Source: DASQWC01 sp035640475
GTDB lineage: Bacteria > Actinomycetota > JAICYB01
NCBI GenBank assembly: GCA_035640475.1
Contig: DASQWC010000050.1
Location: 1 to 17,254, forward strand
Direction: 5' to 3'
DNA: 17,254 nucleotides
The notes under the pieces were generated by a model. That model saw nothing but the letters and a program-made list of their open reading frames with translations, did not search any database and was not told the origin of the DNA. The position numbers and the translations under genes were made by a program. Numbering within the stretch: position 1 is the stretch's first letter; each line of letters begins with the position of its first letter. Positions 1 to 6,715 of the stretch are shown here, piece after piece.

Positions 1-414
1 CCCCGCCGAGGCCGTTGGAACAGGCGTGGGACTCGCCGTCGGCGCAGGAGCCAGAACGAAGATCGTTCCGCAGCCAAACGGAAACGTGTCGTCCGGGTTG
101 GTTGCTGTCAGTACGTGGTTGGTGTTGGTGGCGACATTGGATGGAATCGTGAGAGTTCCGTTGAATTGCGAAACACCAGGGGCACCGATGGACGGTAGCG
201 AACCGAGAGTCACCGCTTGTGGGGTTCCGCGGTCGAGTACGAACCGCACGGACTGGTCCATGTTGGTTGAGCCCGAAACGCTGATGGTGCCTCCTGCGGT
301 GGCCGTCGGGGAAGATGTACACGCCGTAACAACGGCGTTCGCGGCTGTCGGAAAGAAGGCCAGCATCAAAGCCGCGCCAAGAACCGATAAGAGTGCCCGC
401 CGTGCCGTCTTCAC
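1..414 (-). CDS. Secreted Ig-like domain protein, C-terminus cut by window edge
   Basis: The visible 138 codons begin at a GTG at 414, with a G-run (positions 421-426, read on the minus strand) as ribosome binding site 6 nt upstream. Residues 1-27 are a signal peptide: basic start, hydrophobic core, and an A-N-A end. Residues 28-120 look like one beta-sandwich (Ig-like) domain with a Cys near each end (C32, C115), a likely disulfide, and an AGGTISVSG strand. From about residue 121 a Pro/Thr/Ala-rich linker starts (PAPTASPTPVPTASAG) and runs off the window, so a membrane or cell-wall anchor would be expected beyond the edge. It is the last visible gene of a minus-strand run behind the FG-GAP protein and another Ig-like protein. 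No specific family is recognised. A surface role is inferred from architecture only. The opposite-strand ORF here is a shadow. Confidence 0.75.
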   Translation of the reverse strand, partial: MKTARRALLSVLGAALMLAFFPTAANAVVTACTSSPTATAGGTISVSGSTNMDQSVRFVLDRGTPQAVTLGSLPSIGAPGVSQFNGTLTIPSNVATNTNHVLTATNPDDTFPFGCGTIFVLAPAPTASPTPVPTASAG

Positions 415-453
415 TTGACGCCCCCCTGTCGTTCCCCTCCGACCAGGACGCTA

Positions 454-483
454 AGTATTGCGCCTTAGATAACAGCGAGTCAA
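454..483 (-). promoter_or_regulatory. Candidate sigma70-type promoter with an inverted repeat over the -10
   Basis: On the minus strand there is TTGACT (483-478), an 18-nt spacer and AATACT (459-454). The predicted RNA start is about 33 nt before the GTG at 414. An inverted repeat, CTAAG (451-455) and CTTAG (464-468), covers the -10 and could be an operator. This suggests that the partial Ig-like gene can be transcribed separately from the gene upstream. Assigned by eye from consensus only. Confidence 0.4.
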
Positions 484-537
484 ACCCGGCACAGCACGTA
501 ACAACACTGCACTTTGTACCGACGAACTACACGCGTG

Positions 538-1338
538 TTATCCGCCGTAGTAGAACTTGACCGGGATCGGCTCCCTGCCCGCGTCCCAGCCGCTGGGCAG
601 GATGGGCGGCGAGTGGTCGCCGTTGTCGTTTGTCGCCGCCAGCGTCGGGCGGTCGTCGGGCCCCCAGGGGGAGACCGGCGGCGGAGGAACCGGCGGCAAC
701 AGCGGGACCTCGGGGGGCACTCCCGGCGGCGCCGGCGGATTGGTGCGGCCGTTCAGGCTCGAGATCTTTCGCTCGAGGCGCCGTCCGAGCCAGTTCCTGT
801 AGCGGAGCAGCGCGAGTCCGGCGCCTCCGAGCAGCACGATCAGCGCCCACAAGATCAGCCACCAGGTCAGGTACTCGTTTCCTTCGTCCTCCGCGACCGG
901 AGTCGCGGTCGCTCTCCGGGCCGACGCCGGCGCCGCGGCGAGCTCGACCGAGCACGTTGCCGACGCTGAGTCGGCAGAGATGAGAATCCCGGCCGGACCG
1001 CGAACCGCCTCGTCGGGGATCCGCATGATCCTCGGCTCGCTCGTGAACTCACCGAACTCGTTGGCCTTGAAGCGGCCGAGCTCGGCCTCCCGCGGCAGCT
1101 GGCGGAAGCTCACCAGAACGAGCGAGTTGGGAGGGAAGCCGCGCCCGCGGACCGTCAGCTCGTCTCCGACGCGGAAGTTGCTCGAAGCGACGAGCTCCCG
1201 GTCGTAGGTCGCGCAGGTCGGCCCGCCGAGGCTCGTGCCGCCGTCCGGTGGAAGCGTCGGGACCTGCGCCTGAGCCGTTCCACTCCATGGCACAACAGTC
1301 ACGAGAACGAGCAGAACTAGCTTTTGGACGCTGTTCAT
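538..1338 (-). CDS. Membrane-anchored Ig-like protein with Pro-rich cytosolic tail
   Basis: A 266-residue protein of unrecognised family. Residues 1-24 form a signal peptide ending in A-Q-A. Residues 25-135 are a probable Ig-like beta domain with two cysteines (C42, C129) and a strand pattern RVGDELTVRGRGFPPNS that resembles domains which open with a conserved Gly turn. Residues 157-178 are a transmembrane helix (WWLILWALIVLLGGAGLALL) followed by arginines, so the rest is cytosolic. Residues 199-230 are a proline-rich run, and the protein ends in FYYGG. The ATG at 1338 has AGGAG 9 nt upstream. It lies 58 nt behind the FG-GAP gene and is probably cotranscribed with it. The role is unknown; architecture suggests a surface protein that passes a signal or a contact across the membrane. 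Confidence 0.8.
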   Translation of the reverse strand: MNSVQKLVLLVLVTVVPWSGTAQAQVPTLPPDGGTSLGGPTCATYDRELVASSNFRVGDELTVRGRGFPPNSLVLVSFRQLPREAELGRFKANEFGEFTSEPRIMRIPDEAVRGPAGILISADSASATCSVELAAAPASARRATATPVAEDEGNEYLTWWLILWALIVLLGGAGLALLRYRNWLGRRLERKISSLNGRTNPPAPPGVPPEVPLLPPVPPPPVSPWGPDDRPTLAATNDNGDHSPPILPSGWDAGREPIPVKFYYGG

Positions 1339-1396
1339 GGCTGGTCGCTCCTACACATCAATTGTGCGCAACACAAACAGCAGGCGCAAGCCAGGC

Positions 1397-3265
1397 CTAG
1401 AGGCCGGCGACCGTCGCGCTGAAGGCCGCGGCGGCCTGCGGGTCGCCCGACAGCCCGTAGAACGACGTGCCGTCGGCGAGGTAGTCGCATCTGGACAGCG
1501 ACCAGTTGCCCAGGCCTGGGGGTGTGAGGTGCGGATTGGGCCCGTTCATCGCACCGATCTCGGACCCGTCGTTGAACAGCGCGAGCGCAGCGCCGGCGCC
1601 CGGCACCGCATCGCCGCCGACCGGAATGCCGGGACCGATCGAAAGCAGCTCGGCCGTCTCGGCGACCGTGCCGCACGCGCTGTCGCCGGGCGCGCCGACG
1701 ACGAGATCCGGGTCGCCATCCTTGTCGTGGTCACCGAAGGCAAGCGTGCGTCCGAACTCGTCGCCGCCTTCGGCCGCGCGGTGCGTGCCGAACGTGCTCT
1801 GGCTGAGCATGTAGGAGTTCGACTGAAGGTCGCGGAGTCCGTCTCCGGCAACACCCCCGATGACGAAGATCTGTCCGGTACCACCGCTTGCGCCAGGCAC
1901 CCCGATGACGAGCTCTGATGACGGATCGGTGACCGGCGGTGTTCCAGTCTTCTGTTGCGGGTTGATGTTCTGCGCATTCAACGCCTGTCCGAATCTGGCG
2001 TTGATCTCGGGCTGTTCCTGAAGCCCGGCGATCCCCGGACGCTCGACGAAGAACTGATCGCCGCGTCCGTTGAGTCCGCCGGCCGTCGCCGACAGTCCGC
2101 TGCCCTCGGCGGCGGGATAGATCACGTTCACACCGCCCTGATTCGACTTCAGGACGTCCTCTCCCGGAACACCGATCGCGAGCCCGTCCGCGTCGATCGA
2201 TCCGTTGCGCTGTCCGTTGAAGTTGCCCGCGGCAAGCGAACAGCCGTAGAGATCCCCGGTCTCGTTGGCACCCTCGACGTTGGGCGCCGCCTGATGCCAG
2301 AACTGATCGTCGGAGCTCAAGCCGGCCGACGAGCTGTAGATCACCTGAACCGCTCCGGTATCCGCCCGGATCCCGATGTCCTCGTGCGGAACACCGACGG
2401 CGAGATCGTCGACGGGCTTGCCGTTTTCGGCATCGCCGTCGAAGTTCCCGGCTGCGAGCGCGAGACCGAACATGTCCCCCGGTTCGAAGGCGTCGAGGAG
2501 CCCCCGCGCTCCCTGGACGAGGAGCTGGGGCTTGAGCGGCGCCGCCGTTGCCGATAAGCCTCCACCGGCCGCTCGTGCACCCGCTTTTCCGTAGACGACC
2601 CAGACCGCACCGCCGTCCTTGATCTTGCCGAAGTCCTCGCCGGGCGCGGCGACGGCGAGGTCGTCCGCGCCGTCACCGTTGAAGTCGCCGGCCGCAAGCG
2701 TCCAGCCGAACGAATCGCCGACGTCGTTGTGCTCCGGCATGCCGGGAGCGTCTTGATGAAGGACTTGCGCGGACTGCGAGACGACGCCGCTCGAACTGCC
2801 GTAGAGCACGAAGACCGCTCCGGTATTCGCGAACTCGTCGACGGGCGCGCCGGGCATGCCGACGGCCAGGTCGGTGAAGTTGTCGTCGTTGAAGTCGCCG
2901 GCCGCCAGCGCCTTGCCGAACAAGCGTCCGGGCCCGAATACCCATCGAAACGCCGGGAGGCCTTGCATCCCCGGAGAGATGAGCTGGTCGTCGGCGCTCG
3001 TATCGAGGCCGACGCCGTCGACGCCGTAGACCACATTGAGCGAGCCGACGTCCTTCGCGTTTGCAACGTCGTCCAGCGGCGCGGCCATCGCGATGTCGTC
3101 GATCTGATCGCCGTTGAAGTCGGCGGACGCGCTCGAGTCCGACTGGCAGTCGAGCGCCGGCCTGATCGCGCGCGCAGGTGTGGGAGTCTGCGCATGGGCC
3201 GTACCCCCCAACAGCGCAATCACCGCCAGCGCCCCCAGGACCGCGCCGCCTCGCTTCAGCCGCAT
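1397..3265 (-). CDS. Secreted seven-bladed FG-GAP (integrin-alpha-like) beta-propeller protein
   Basis: 622 residues from the ATG at 3265. This start is chosen over an ATG 21 codons upstream because AAGGAGGG (3278-3271) lies 5 nt before it and a signal peptide follows at once (residues 1-25, ending A-H-A). Seven FG-GAP repeats are visible, with DxNxD-type calcium loops at about residues 49, 124, 194, 274, 347, 433 and 512; typical blades read FGWTLAAGDFNGDGADDLAV. Blades five and six have degenerate loops. About 90 residues without clear repeats follow. There is no C-terminal membrane helix or sorting signal, so the protein is probably released or held by partners. Seven blades match a complete propeller as in integrin alpha heads. 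FG-GAP proteins bind calcium and protein or glycan ligands; binding to the polysaccharide made by this locus is inference. It is divergent from the UDP-sugar dehydrogenase. Confidence 0.9.
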   Translation of the reverse strand: MRLKRGGAVLGALAVIALLGGTAHAQTPTPARAIRPALDCQSDSSASADFNGDQIDDIAMAAPLDDVANAKDVGSLNVVYGVDGVGLDTSADDQLISPGMQGLPAFRWVFGPGRLFGKALAAGDFNDDNFTDLAVGMPGAPVDEFANTGAVFVLYGSSSGVVSQSAQVLHQDAPGMPEHNDVGDSFGWTLAAGDFNGDGADDLAVAAPGEDFGKIKDGGAVWVVYGKAGARAAGGGLSATAAPLKPQLLVQGARGLLDAFEPGDMFGLALAAGNFDGDAENGKPVDDLAVGVPHEDIGIRADTGAVQVIYSSSAGLSSDDQFWHQAAPNVEGANETGDLYGCSLAAGNFNGQRNGSIDADGLAIGVPGEDVLKSNQGGVNVIYPAAEGSGLSATAGGLNGRGDQFFVERPGIAGLQEQPEINARFGQALNAQNINPQQKTGTPPVTDPSSELVIGVPGASGGTGQIFVIGGVAGDGLRDLQSNSYMLSQSTFGTHRAAEGGDEFGRTLAFGDHDKDGDPDLVVGAPGDSACGTVAETAELLSIGPGIPVGGDAVPGAGAALALFNDGSEIGAMNGPNPHLTPPGLGNWSLSRCDYLADGTSFYGLSGDPQAAAAFSATVAGL

Positions 3266-3287
3266 CTGCGCCCTCCTTGCCGTGGGC

Positions 3288-3323
3288 GGCCGCCGAGGCG
3301 GCCCCATCGTTGGGGAACGATGG
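3288..3323 (-). promoter_or_regulatory. Two adjacent hairpins in the leader of the FG-GAP gene
   Basis: CCATCGTT (3304-3311), loop GGGG, AACGATGG (3316-3323) is a perfect 8-bp inverted repeat. Directly beside it, GGCCGC (3288-3293) and GCGGCC (3298-3303) form a second stem. Both fall in the predicted 5' leader of the FG-GAP mRNA, just upstream of its ribosome binding site. They could be an operator or an mRNA structure that affects translation. Confidence 0.4.
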
Positions 3324-3366
3324 ACCATTCGCCAAAGTTCGGCCGGTCCAAACCCCGCTCCGACTT

Positions 3367-3395
3367 GTCGTAACGCAGGGTGGGAACCGCGTCAA
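3367..3395 (-). promoter_or_regulatory. Candidate promoter for the FG-GAP gene
   Basis: On the minus strand: TTGACG (3395-3390), a 17-nt spacer, then TACGAC (3372-3367). The -35 is a near-perfect match and the -10 is weak. It would give a leader of roughly 95 nt ahead of the ATG at 3265. It sits back to back with the -10 box of the dehydrogenase at 3401. Confidence 0.4.
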
Positions 3396-3400
3396 TTAAG

Positions 3401-3406
3401 TACCGT
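3401..3406 (+). promoter_or_regulatory. Candidate -10 box for a leaderless dehydrogenase mRNA
   Basis: TACCGT lies 7 nt before the ATG at 3414, the spacing expected when transcription begins at the start codon. No good Shine-Dalgarno sequence is present; the only candidate is TAGGG, which is too close to the ATG. Confidence 0.35.
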
Positions 3407-3413
3407 AGGGCAC

Positions 3414-4745
3414 ATGACGCGATCGGCCCCGGCCTGGTTCGCCGCCGCCCGGGAGCGTATTTCCCGAGGTGAGGCCCCCGTTTGCGTCCTCGGCTGTGGG
3501 TACGTCGGGCTGACGCTCGCGCTCGAGTGCGCTCGCGCCGGCTCGGCGGTGACCGGGATCGAGACCGACGAGGTCCGCGCCAAGGACCTGCGGGCCGGCG
3601 CCAACCCCGTGCCCGACGTCCTCATCCCCGACGGCGAGCTGGCTCAACTGCGGGACGGCGGCCGCCTCACGTTCATGACCGCGCTCGACGCGCCGGCAGA
3701 CGTGTACGTGATCTGTGTGAACACGCCGCTGCGCGACGGCTCCCCCGACCTTCGGTTCGTCGAGTCGGCCGGCGAATCCGTCGCCCGCGTGCTCACTGAA
3801 GGCGCCGTCGTCGTCCTCGAATCCACGACCTACCCGGGGACGACCGAGGAGCTGTTGCGTCCGATCTTGGAAGAGGGCACGGGACTCGTTGCCGGACGCG
3901 ACTTCGCGCTCGCACATTCGCCGGAGCGCATCGATCCGGGGAACCGCGATTGGACGATGCGCAACACGCCAAAAGTCGTCGGCGGCCTCACACCCGAGAG
4001 CACGGAGCTCGTCTCCGCGTTCTACTCGCGCGTCTGCGACAACGTCGTCGGCGTGACGTCGCCGCGCGCTGCCGAGATCACGAAGCTCTTCGAAAACACG
4101 TATCGAGAGGTGAACATCGCGCTGGCCAACGAGATGGCGATTACGTGCCACGACTTCGACATCGACCCCTGGGAGGTTCTGCGCGCAGCTGCGACGAAGC
4201 CGTTCGGGTTCACACCGTTTCGTCCCGGCCCGGGTGTCGGCGGCCACTGCATCCCGGTCGATCCGCAGTACCTGGCCTGGCGCGTGCGCGGAAAGGTCGG
4301 CCGGCAATTCCGTCTCCTCGAGACGGCGAGCGACATCAATCAGCGGATGCCGTCCTACGTCGTGCAACGAGCGGCCGAGATCCTCAACCACGAGGGCAAG
4401 GCGCTGCGCGGCGCGAATATCTTGCTGCTCGGTGTGTCGTACAAAGGCGGCTCCGGCGACGTTCGCGAGTCTCCGGCGTTGCGCGTTGCCGATCGTCTGG
4501 TCGCCTCGGGGGCTTCGGTGTCGTTCCACGATCCCCACGTTCCGACGGCCTCGATCAACGGCGTCGTCTACGACTCACAAGCGCTGGACGACGCCGTTCT
4601 CGCCGGCTCGGACGTCGTGATCGTCCTGACCGATCATCCCGACGTCGACTACGCGCGCGTGCTGGACCGCGCGCCGTGCGTCTACGACACGAGGGGCGTG
4701 ATGGAACGCTTCGACGGGTCGGCGCCGAACCTGCACCGGTTCTAG
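3414..4745 (+). CDS. UDP-sugar 6-dehydrogenase (nucleotide-sugar dehydrogenase, UDP-GlcNAc/ManNAc type)
   Basis: A 443-residue cytosolic enzyme that oxidises C6 of a UDP-hexose with two NAD+ to give a UDP-uronic acid. The NAD-binding Rossmann motif GCGYVGL is at 27-33. STTYPGTTEE (137-146) carries the conserved glutamate. KLFENTYREVNIALANE (224-240) carries the catalytic Lys and Asn. FRPGPGVGGHCIPVDP (269-284) carries the catalytic cysteine, C279. The C-terminal UDP-binding domain starts at about 330 with LLGVSYKG and D349-RESPA. The PGPGVGGHCIPVDP form is typical of the WecC/WbpA/TviB branch, which acts on UDP-N-acetyl-sugars, more than of UDP-glucose dehydrogenase; the exact substrate cannot be told from sequence alone. 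The start is at 3414 because upstream codons would run through the divergent promoter region. It stands alone and converges on the transferase gene, leaving 11 nt between the stops. Confidence 0.93.
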   Translation: MTRSAPAWFAAARERISRGEAPVCVLGCGYVGLTLALECARAGSAVTGIETDEVRAKDLRAGANPVPDVLIPDGELAQLRDGGRLTFMTALDAPADVYVICVNTPLRDGSPDLRFVESAGESVARVLTEGAVVVLESTTYPGTTEELLRPILEEGTGLVAGRDFALAHSPERIDPGNRDWTMRNTPKVVGGLTPESTELVSAFYSRVCDNVVGVTSPRAAEITKLFENTYREVNIALANEMAITCHDFDIDPWEVLRAAATKPFGFTPFRPGPGVGGHCIPVDPQYLAWRVRGKVGRQFRLLETASDINQRMPSYVVQRAAEILNHEGKALRGANILLLGVSYKGGSGDVRESPALRVADRLVASGASVSFHDPHVPTASINGVVYDSQALDDAVLAGSDVVIVLTDHPDVDYARVLDRAPCVYDTRGVMERFDGSAPNLHRF

Positions 4746-4756
4746 TCGGGGAGTAG

Positions 4757-6061
4757 CTAGGACGCCGTCAGATCGGCGTCCGCTGCGAGCTCACTCTCCG
4801 GCCGCCACTCCGGGAGCCGGAGGAAGAGCAACAGCGTCATCAGCCCGGCGCACCCGGTCAGCACGACCGTCGCCCATCCGGCCGCGCGCGGCACGGACGC
4901 AACGACGATCGCCATGCCGCCGAGCGTGAGCTGCGCGAGGAACAAGAACGGCACGACGGCGCGGACGCCGAAGCCCGCGTTGTGCAGCCTGTGGGTCATG
5001 TGGTCGGTGCCGCCGATCGCAACGCGTCTGCGCCCCTGCATTCGCGAGATCGTGACCATGGCCGTGTCGAAGATGGGAACGCCGACGGCCAGCACGGGCA
5101 GCGCAAAGCCCAAGGGGCGAGCTACAGGCGGCTCGAGCATGAGGCCGAGCGCGGCAACTGCGAATCCGAGCATCAGCGCACCCGAGTCGCCCATGTACAG
5201 GCGAGCCGGGAAGAAATTGTGCGCGAGATAGCCGAGACAGCCGCCGGCGATCGCCAGACCGACGACGACGACGACACCTTGGTTCGTGACGGCAGCGAGC
5301 GCTGCGATCGAAAGGCTCGACGCGAGTGCGACTCCGGCCGACGCGCCGTCCATGTTGTCGAAGACGTTGAACGCGTGCGTGACGCCGACGAACCAGACCA
5401 TCGTGAGGAGCGAGTTCGCGACGTCGCCGAGCGCTCCGGTCGGGAAGGCCTCAGCGCGCAGTCCGAGCACCCACGCGATCTCTGTGACGACCGCCGTCGC
5501 CAGGAGCCTCGTCCGTGGTGTGAGGCCTTTCAAGTCATCGAGGAAGCCCAGCGTGCCCATGGCGATCGCGCCCACCACAGCCGCTGCGAGCTTCCGGGAG
5601 CCCAGCCCGTGAGGTGCCCCGACGAGGACGCCCGCGGACATGCCGGCAAAGATCGCCATGCTGCCGAGAATCGGTGTCGGTCGCGCGTGCAGGCGCCACA
5701 GGCGCGGAACTGCGACGATCCCCACGCGGTGACCGACGCGCCGGGCGACCAGACCGAACATGAGGCTCGCCACGACGGCCGCCACGCTCCCGGCGACGAG
5801 CCTCGACTCCCAGTAGCCGCCGAAGGAGAGTGCGTCGATCGGGTCGATCCCGGTCCGCCCCGCGAACTCCCGAGCCGGCTCCCAGCCGGAGGCGATCGCT
5901 CCCCCGATCGCCAGTGACAGGGCGATCGCGAGCGGATAGGGAAGGCTGTGTCCGGTGAGGACCGCCTCCGCTCCGAGACCCGTCTCGGCGTCGGCTCTGA
6001 TGGTCGCTGATCGCATCGTAGACGTGAGCTGGGGTCGCGGAAATGCGCCGAGGCCTGCCAT
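4757..6061 (-). CDS. MraY/WecA-family undecaprenyl-phosphate sugar-1-phosphate transferase
   Basis: 434 residues, a polytopic membrane protein with around ten hydrophobic helices. Enzymes of this glycosyltransferase 4 family move a HexNAc-1-phosphate from UDP onto undecaprenyl phosphate on the cytosolic face. Motifs in order: LHARPTPILGSMAIF (124-138), GFLDDLKGLTP (172-182, the DD pair that binds metal), NVFDNMDGASAG (232-243, catalytic Asp region), NFFPARLYMGDSGALMLGF (282-300), and PIFDTAMVTISR (329-340) leading to DHMTHRL (353-359, His cluster). The N-terminal ~90 residues, with one extra hydrophobic segment, are longer than in WecA or MraY. It is not in a cell-wall cluster and sits beside a UDP-sugar dehydrogenase, so a priming role in polysaccharide synthesis is more likely than peptidoglycan synthesis. 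The ATG at 6061 has only a weak ribosome binding site; the ATG at 6016 is an alternative. Confidence 0.9.
   Translation of the reverse strand: MAGLGAFPRPQLTSTMRSATIRADAETGLGAEAVLTGHSLPYPLAIALSLAIGGAIASGWEPAREFAGRTGIDPIDALSFGGYWESRLVAGSVAAVVASLMFGLVARRVGHRVGIVAVPRLWRLHARPTPILGSMAIFAGMSAGVLVGAPHGLGSRKLAAAVVGAIAMGTLGFLDDLKGLTPRTRLLATAVVTEIAWVLGLRAEAFPTGALGDVANSLLTMVWFVGVTHAFNVFDNMDGASAGVALASSLSIAALAAVTNQGVVVVVGLAIAGGCLGYLAHNFFPARLYMGDSGALMLGFAVAALGLMLEPPVARPLGFALPVLAVGVPIFDTAMVTISRMQGRRRVAIGGTDHMTHRLHNAGFGVRAVVPFLFLAQLTLGGMAIVVASVPRAAGWATVVLTGCAGLMTLLLFLRLPEWRPESELAADADLTAS
4760..4781. terminator. Hairpin after the dehydrogenase, possible terminator
   Basis: GGACGCCG (4760-4767), loop TCAGAT, CGGCGTCC (4774-4781) is a perfect 8-bp stem 14 nt after the dehydrogenase stop. 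It has no T-run. It overlaps the last codons of the convergent transferase gene, so chance from coding constraint is possible. Confidence 0.35.
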
Positions 6062-6105
6062 TGCTTCTACTTCTACGTCACTCCCCGCTTCCTCTTACGC
6101 TACCA

Positions 6106-6123
6106 GTTGCTTCAAGGAGCAAC
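6106..6123. promoter_or_regulatory. Palindromic site A, possible operator
   Basis: GTTGCTTCAAGGAGCAAC, a 6-bp inverted repeat with a 6-nt centre, lies about 45 nt upstream of the transferase start. The same ACCAGTTGCYTCA block recurs 64 bp away at site B. Confidence 0.4.
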
Positions 6124-6169
6124 GCCAGAAGTGAACGCATCGCCCCCTTCCCGACTCCCACGGTAACCA

Positions 6170-6189
6170 GTTGCCTCATAAGACACAAC
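6170..6189. promoter_or_regulatory. Palindromic site B, possible operator over the promoter of the 6209 gene
   Basis: GTTGCCTCATAAGACACAAC shares its left half with site A and ends in the matching CAAC. It ends 4 nt before a TACAGT box (6194-6199), so it would occupy the -35 region of the plus-strand gene that begins at 6209. Confidence 0.4.
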
Positions 6190-6208
6190 GACGTACAGTA
6201 CGTCGCGT

Positions 6209-6709
6209 ATGACCCACCTCGGACGGCTCCTTGCCGTCGCCTTCGTGTTGCTCGGTACTTTCGCGACAGGCCCTGCCGCGAAGGCGACGCACTGCCCGCC
6301 CGAGCACTACCAGCACCCGCCGGCAGTGCCGGACGACTACCCCTGTCCGGGTTCCCCCGCGCCGGGCACTCCCAAACCTTCGCCCAAGCCCAGCGTGCAG
6401 CCGACACCTGCGCCGACGGCAGCACCGACTGCCGCACCGACGCGCCGGCCCTCGGCGCCGGTCAGGCAAAGCACACCCGCGCCGACCGTCATCGACAACG
6501 TCGAGGTGCCGACGGTGGCCCCGAACGCGACGCCCGAGATCATCGTCGATGGGCCGATCGCCGAGGACGAGCCGCTTGATGTCGCCGAGCCGTCGGCGTC
6601 CGCTTCGAGCTGGATCTTCGGGTTCATCGTGGGATTGGTGATCGGCGGGTTCGCCGGCCGGGCCTCGTGGGGCCTGCGCCGCCGGCGTCGCCAGCAGATC
6701 TTCGGCTAG
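6209..6709 (+). CDS. Small secreted Pro/Thr-rich membrane-anchored protein
   Basis: 166 residues with no recognised family. Residues 1-26 are a signal peptide (hydrophobic core AVAFVLLGTFATGPAA). A short segment with two cysteines (C29, C46) and His/Tyr/Pro residues follows. A long Pro/Ala/Thr-rich stalk spans about 48-95, then an acidic stretch at 113-127. A transmembrane helix is at 134-150 (SWIFGFIVGLVIGGFAG), and a strongly basic cytosolic end reads RRRRRQQ. This is the layout of a stalked surface protein held by a C-terminal anchor. A TACAGT box lies 9 nt before the ATG and no ribosome binding site is seen, so the mRNA may be leaderless. Its stop overlaps the stop of the convergent DUF4012 gene by 4 bp. 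A helper role in polysaccharide export or attachment is inferred from position only. Confidence 0.75.
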   Translation: MTHLGRLLAVAFVLLGTFATGPAAKATHCPPEHYQHPPAVPDDYPCPGSPAPGTPKPSPKPSVQPTPAPTAAPTAAPTRRPSAPVRQSTPAPTVIDNVEVPTVAPNATPEIIVDGPIAEDEPLDVAEPSASASSWIFGFIVGLVIGGFAGRASWGLRRRRRQQIFG

Positions 6710-6715
6710 AAGATC
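6697..6715. terminator. Hairpin across convergent stop codons, possible two-way terminator
   Basis: GATCTTC (6697-6703), loop GGCTA, GAAGATC (6709-6715) is a perfect 7-bp stem centred on the shared CTAG that ends both the 6209 gene and the DUF4012 gene. It has no T-run on either side. Confidence 0.35.

Noticed and set aside
26..418. Plus-strand 130-residue ORF at the left edge
   Set aside because: It is antisense to the minus-strand GTG gene, which has a signal peptide, a ribosome binding site and a coherent domain; the plus frame looks random.
3396..4538. 380-residue minus-strand ORF across the dehydrogenase
   Set aside because: It mirrors the dehydrogenase gene; its Arg/His/Val-rich sequence has no family features, as expected for a shadow in GC-rich DNA.
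4982..5917. 311-residue plus-strand ORF
   Set aside because: It is antisense to the transferase, which carries all five family motifs; the composition is Arg/Asp/His-rich nonsense.
4757..6061. MraY of peptidoglycan synthesis
   Set aside because: No other peptidoglycan genes are nearby, and the polysaccharide neighbours fit a WecA-like role better.
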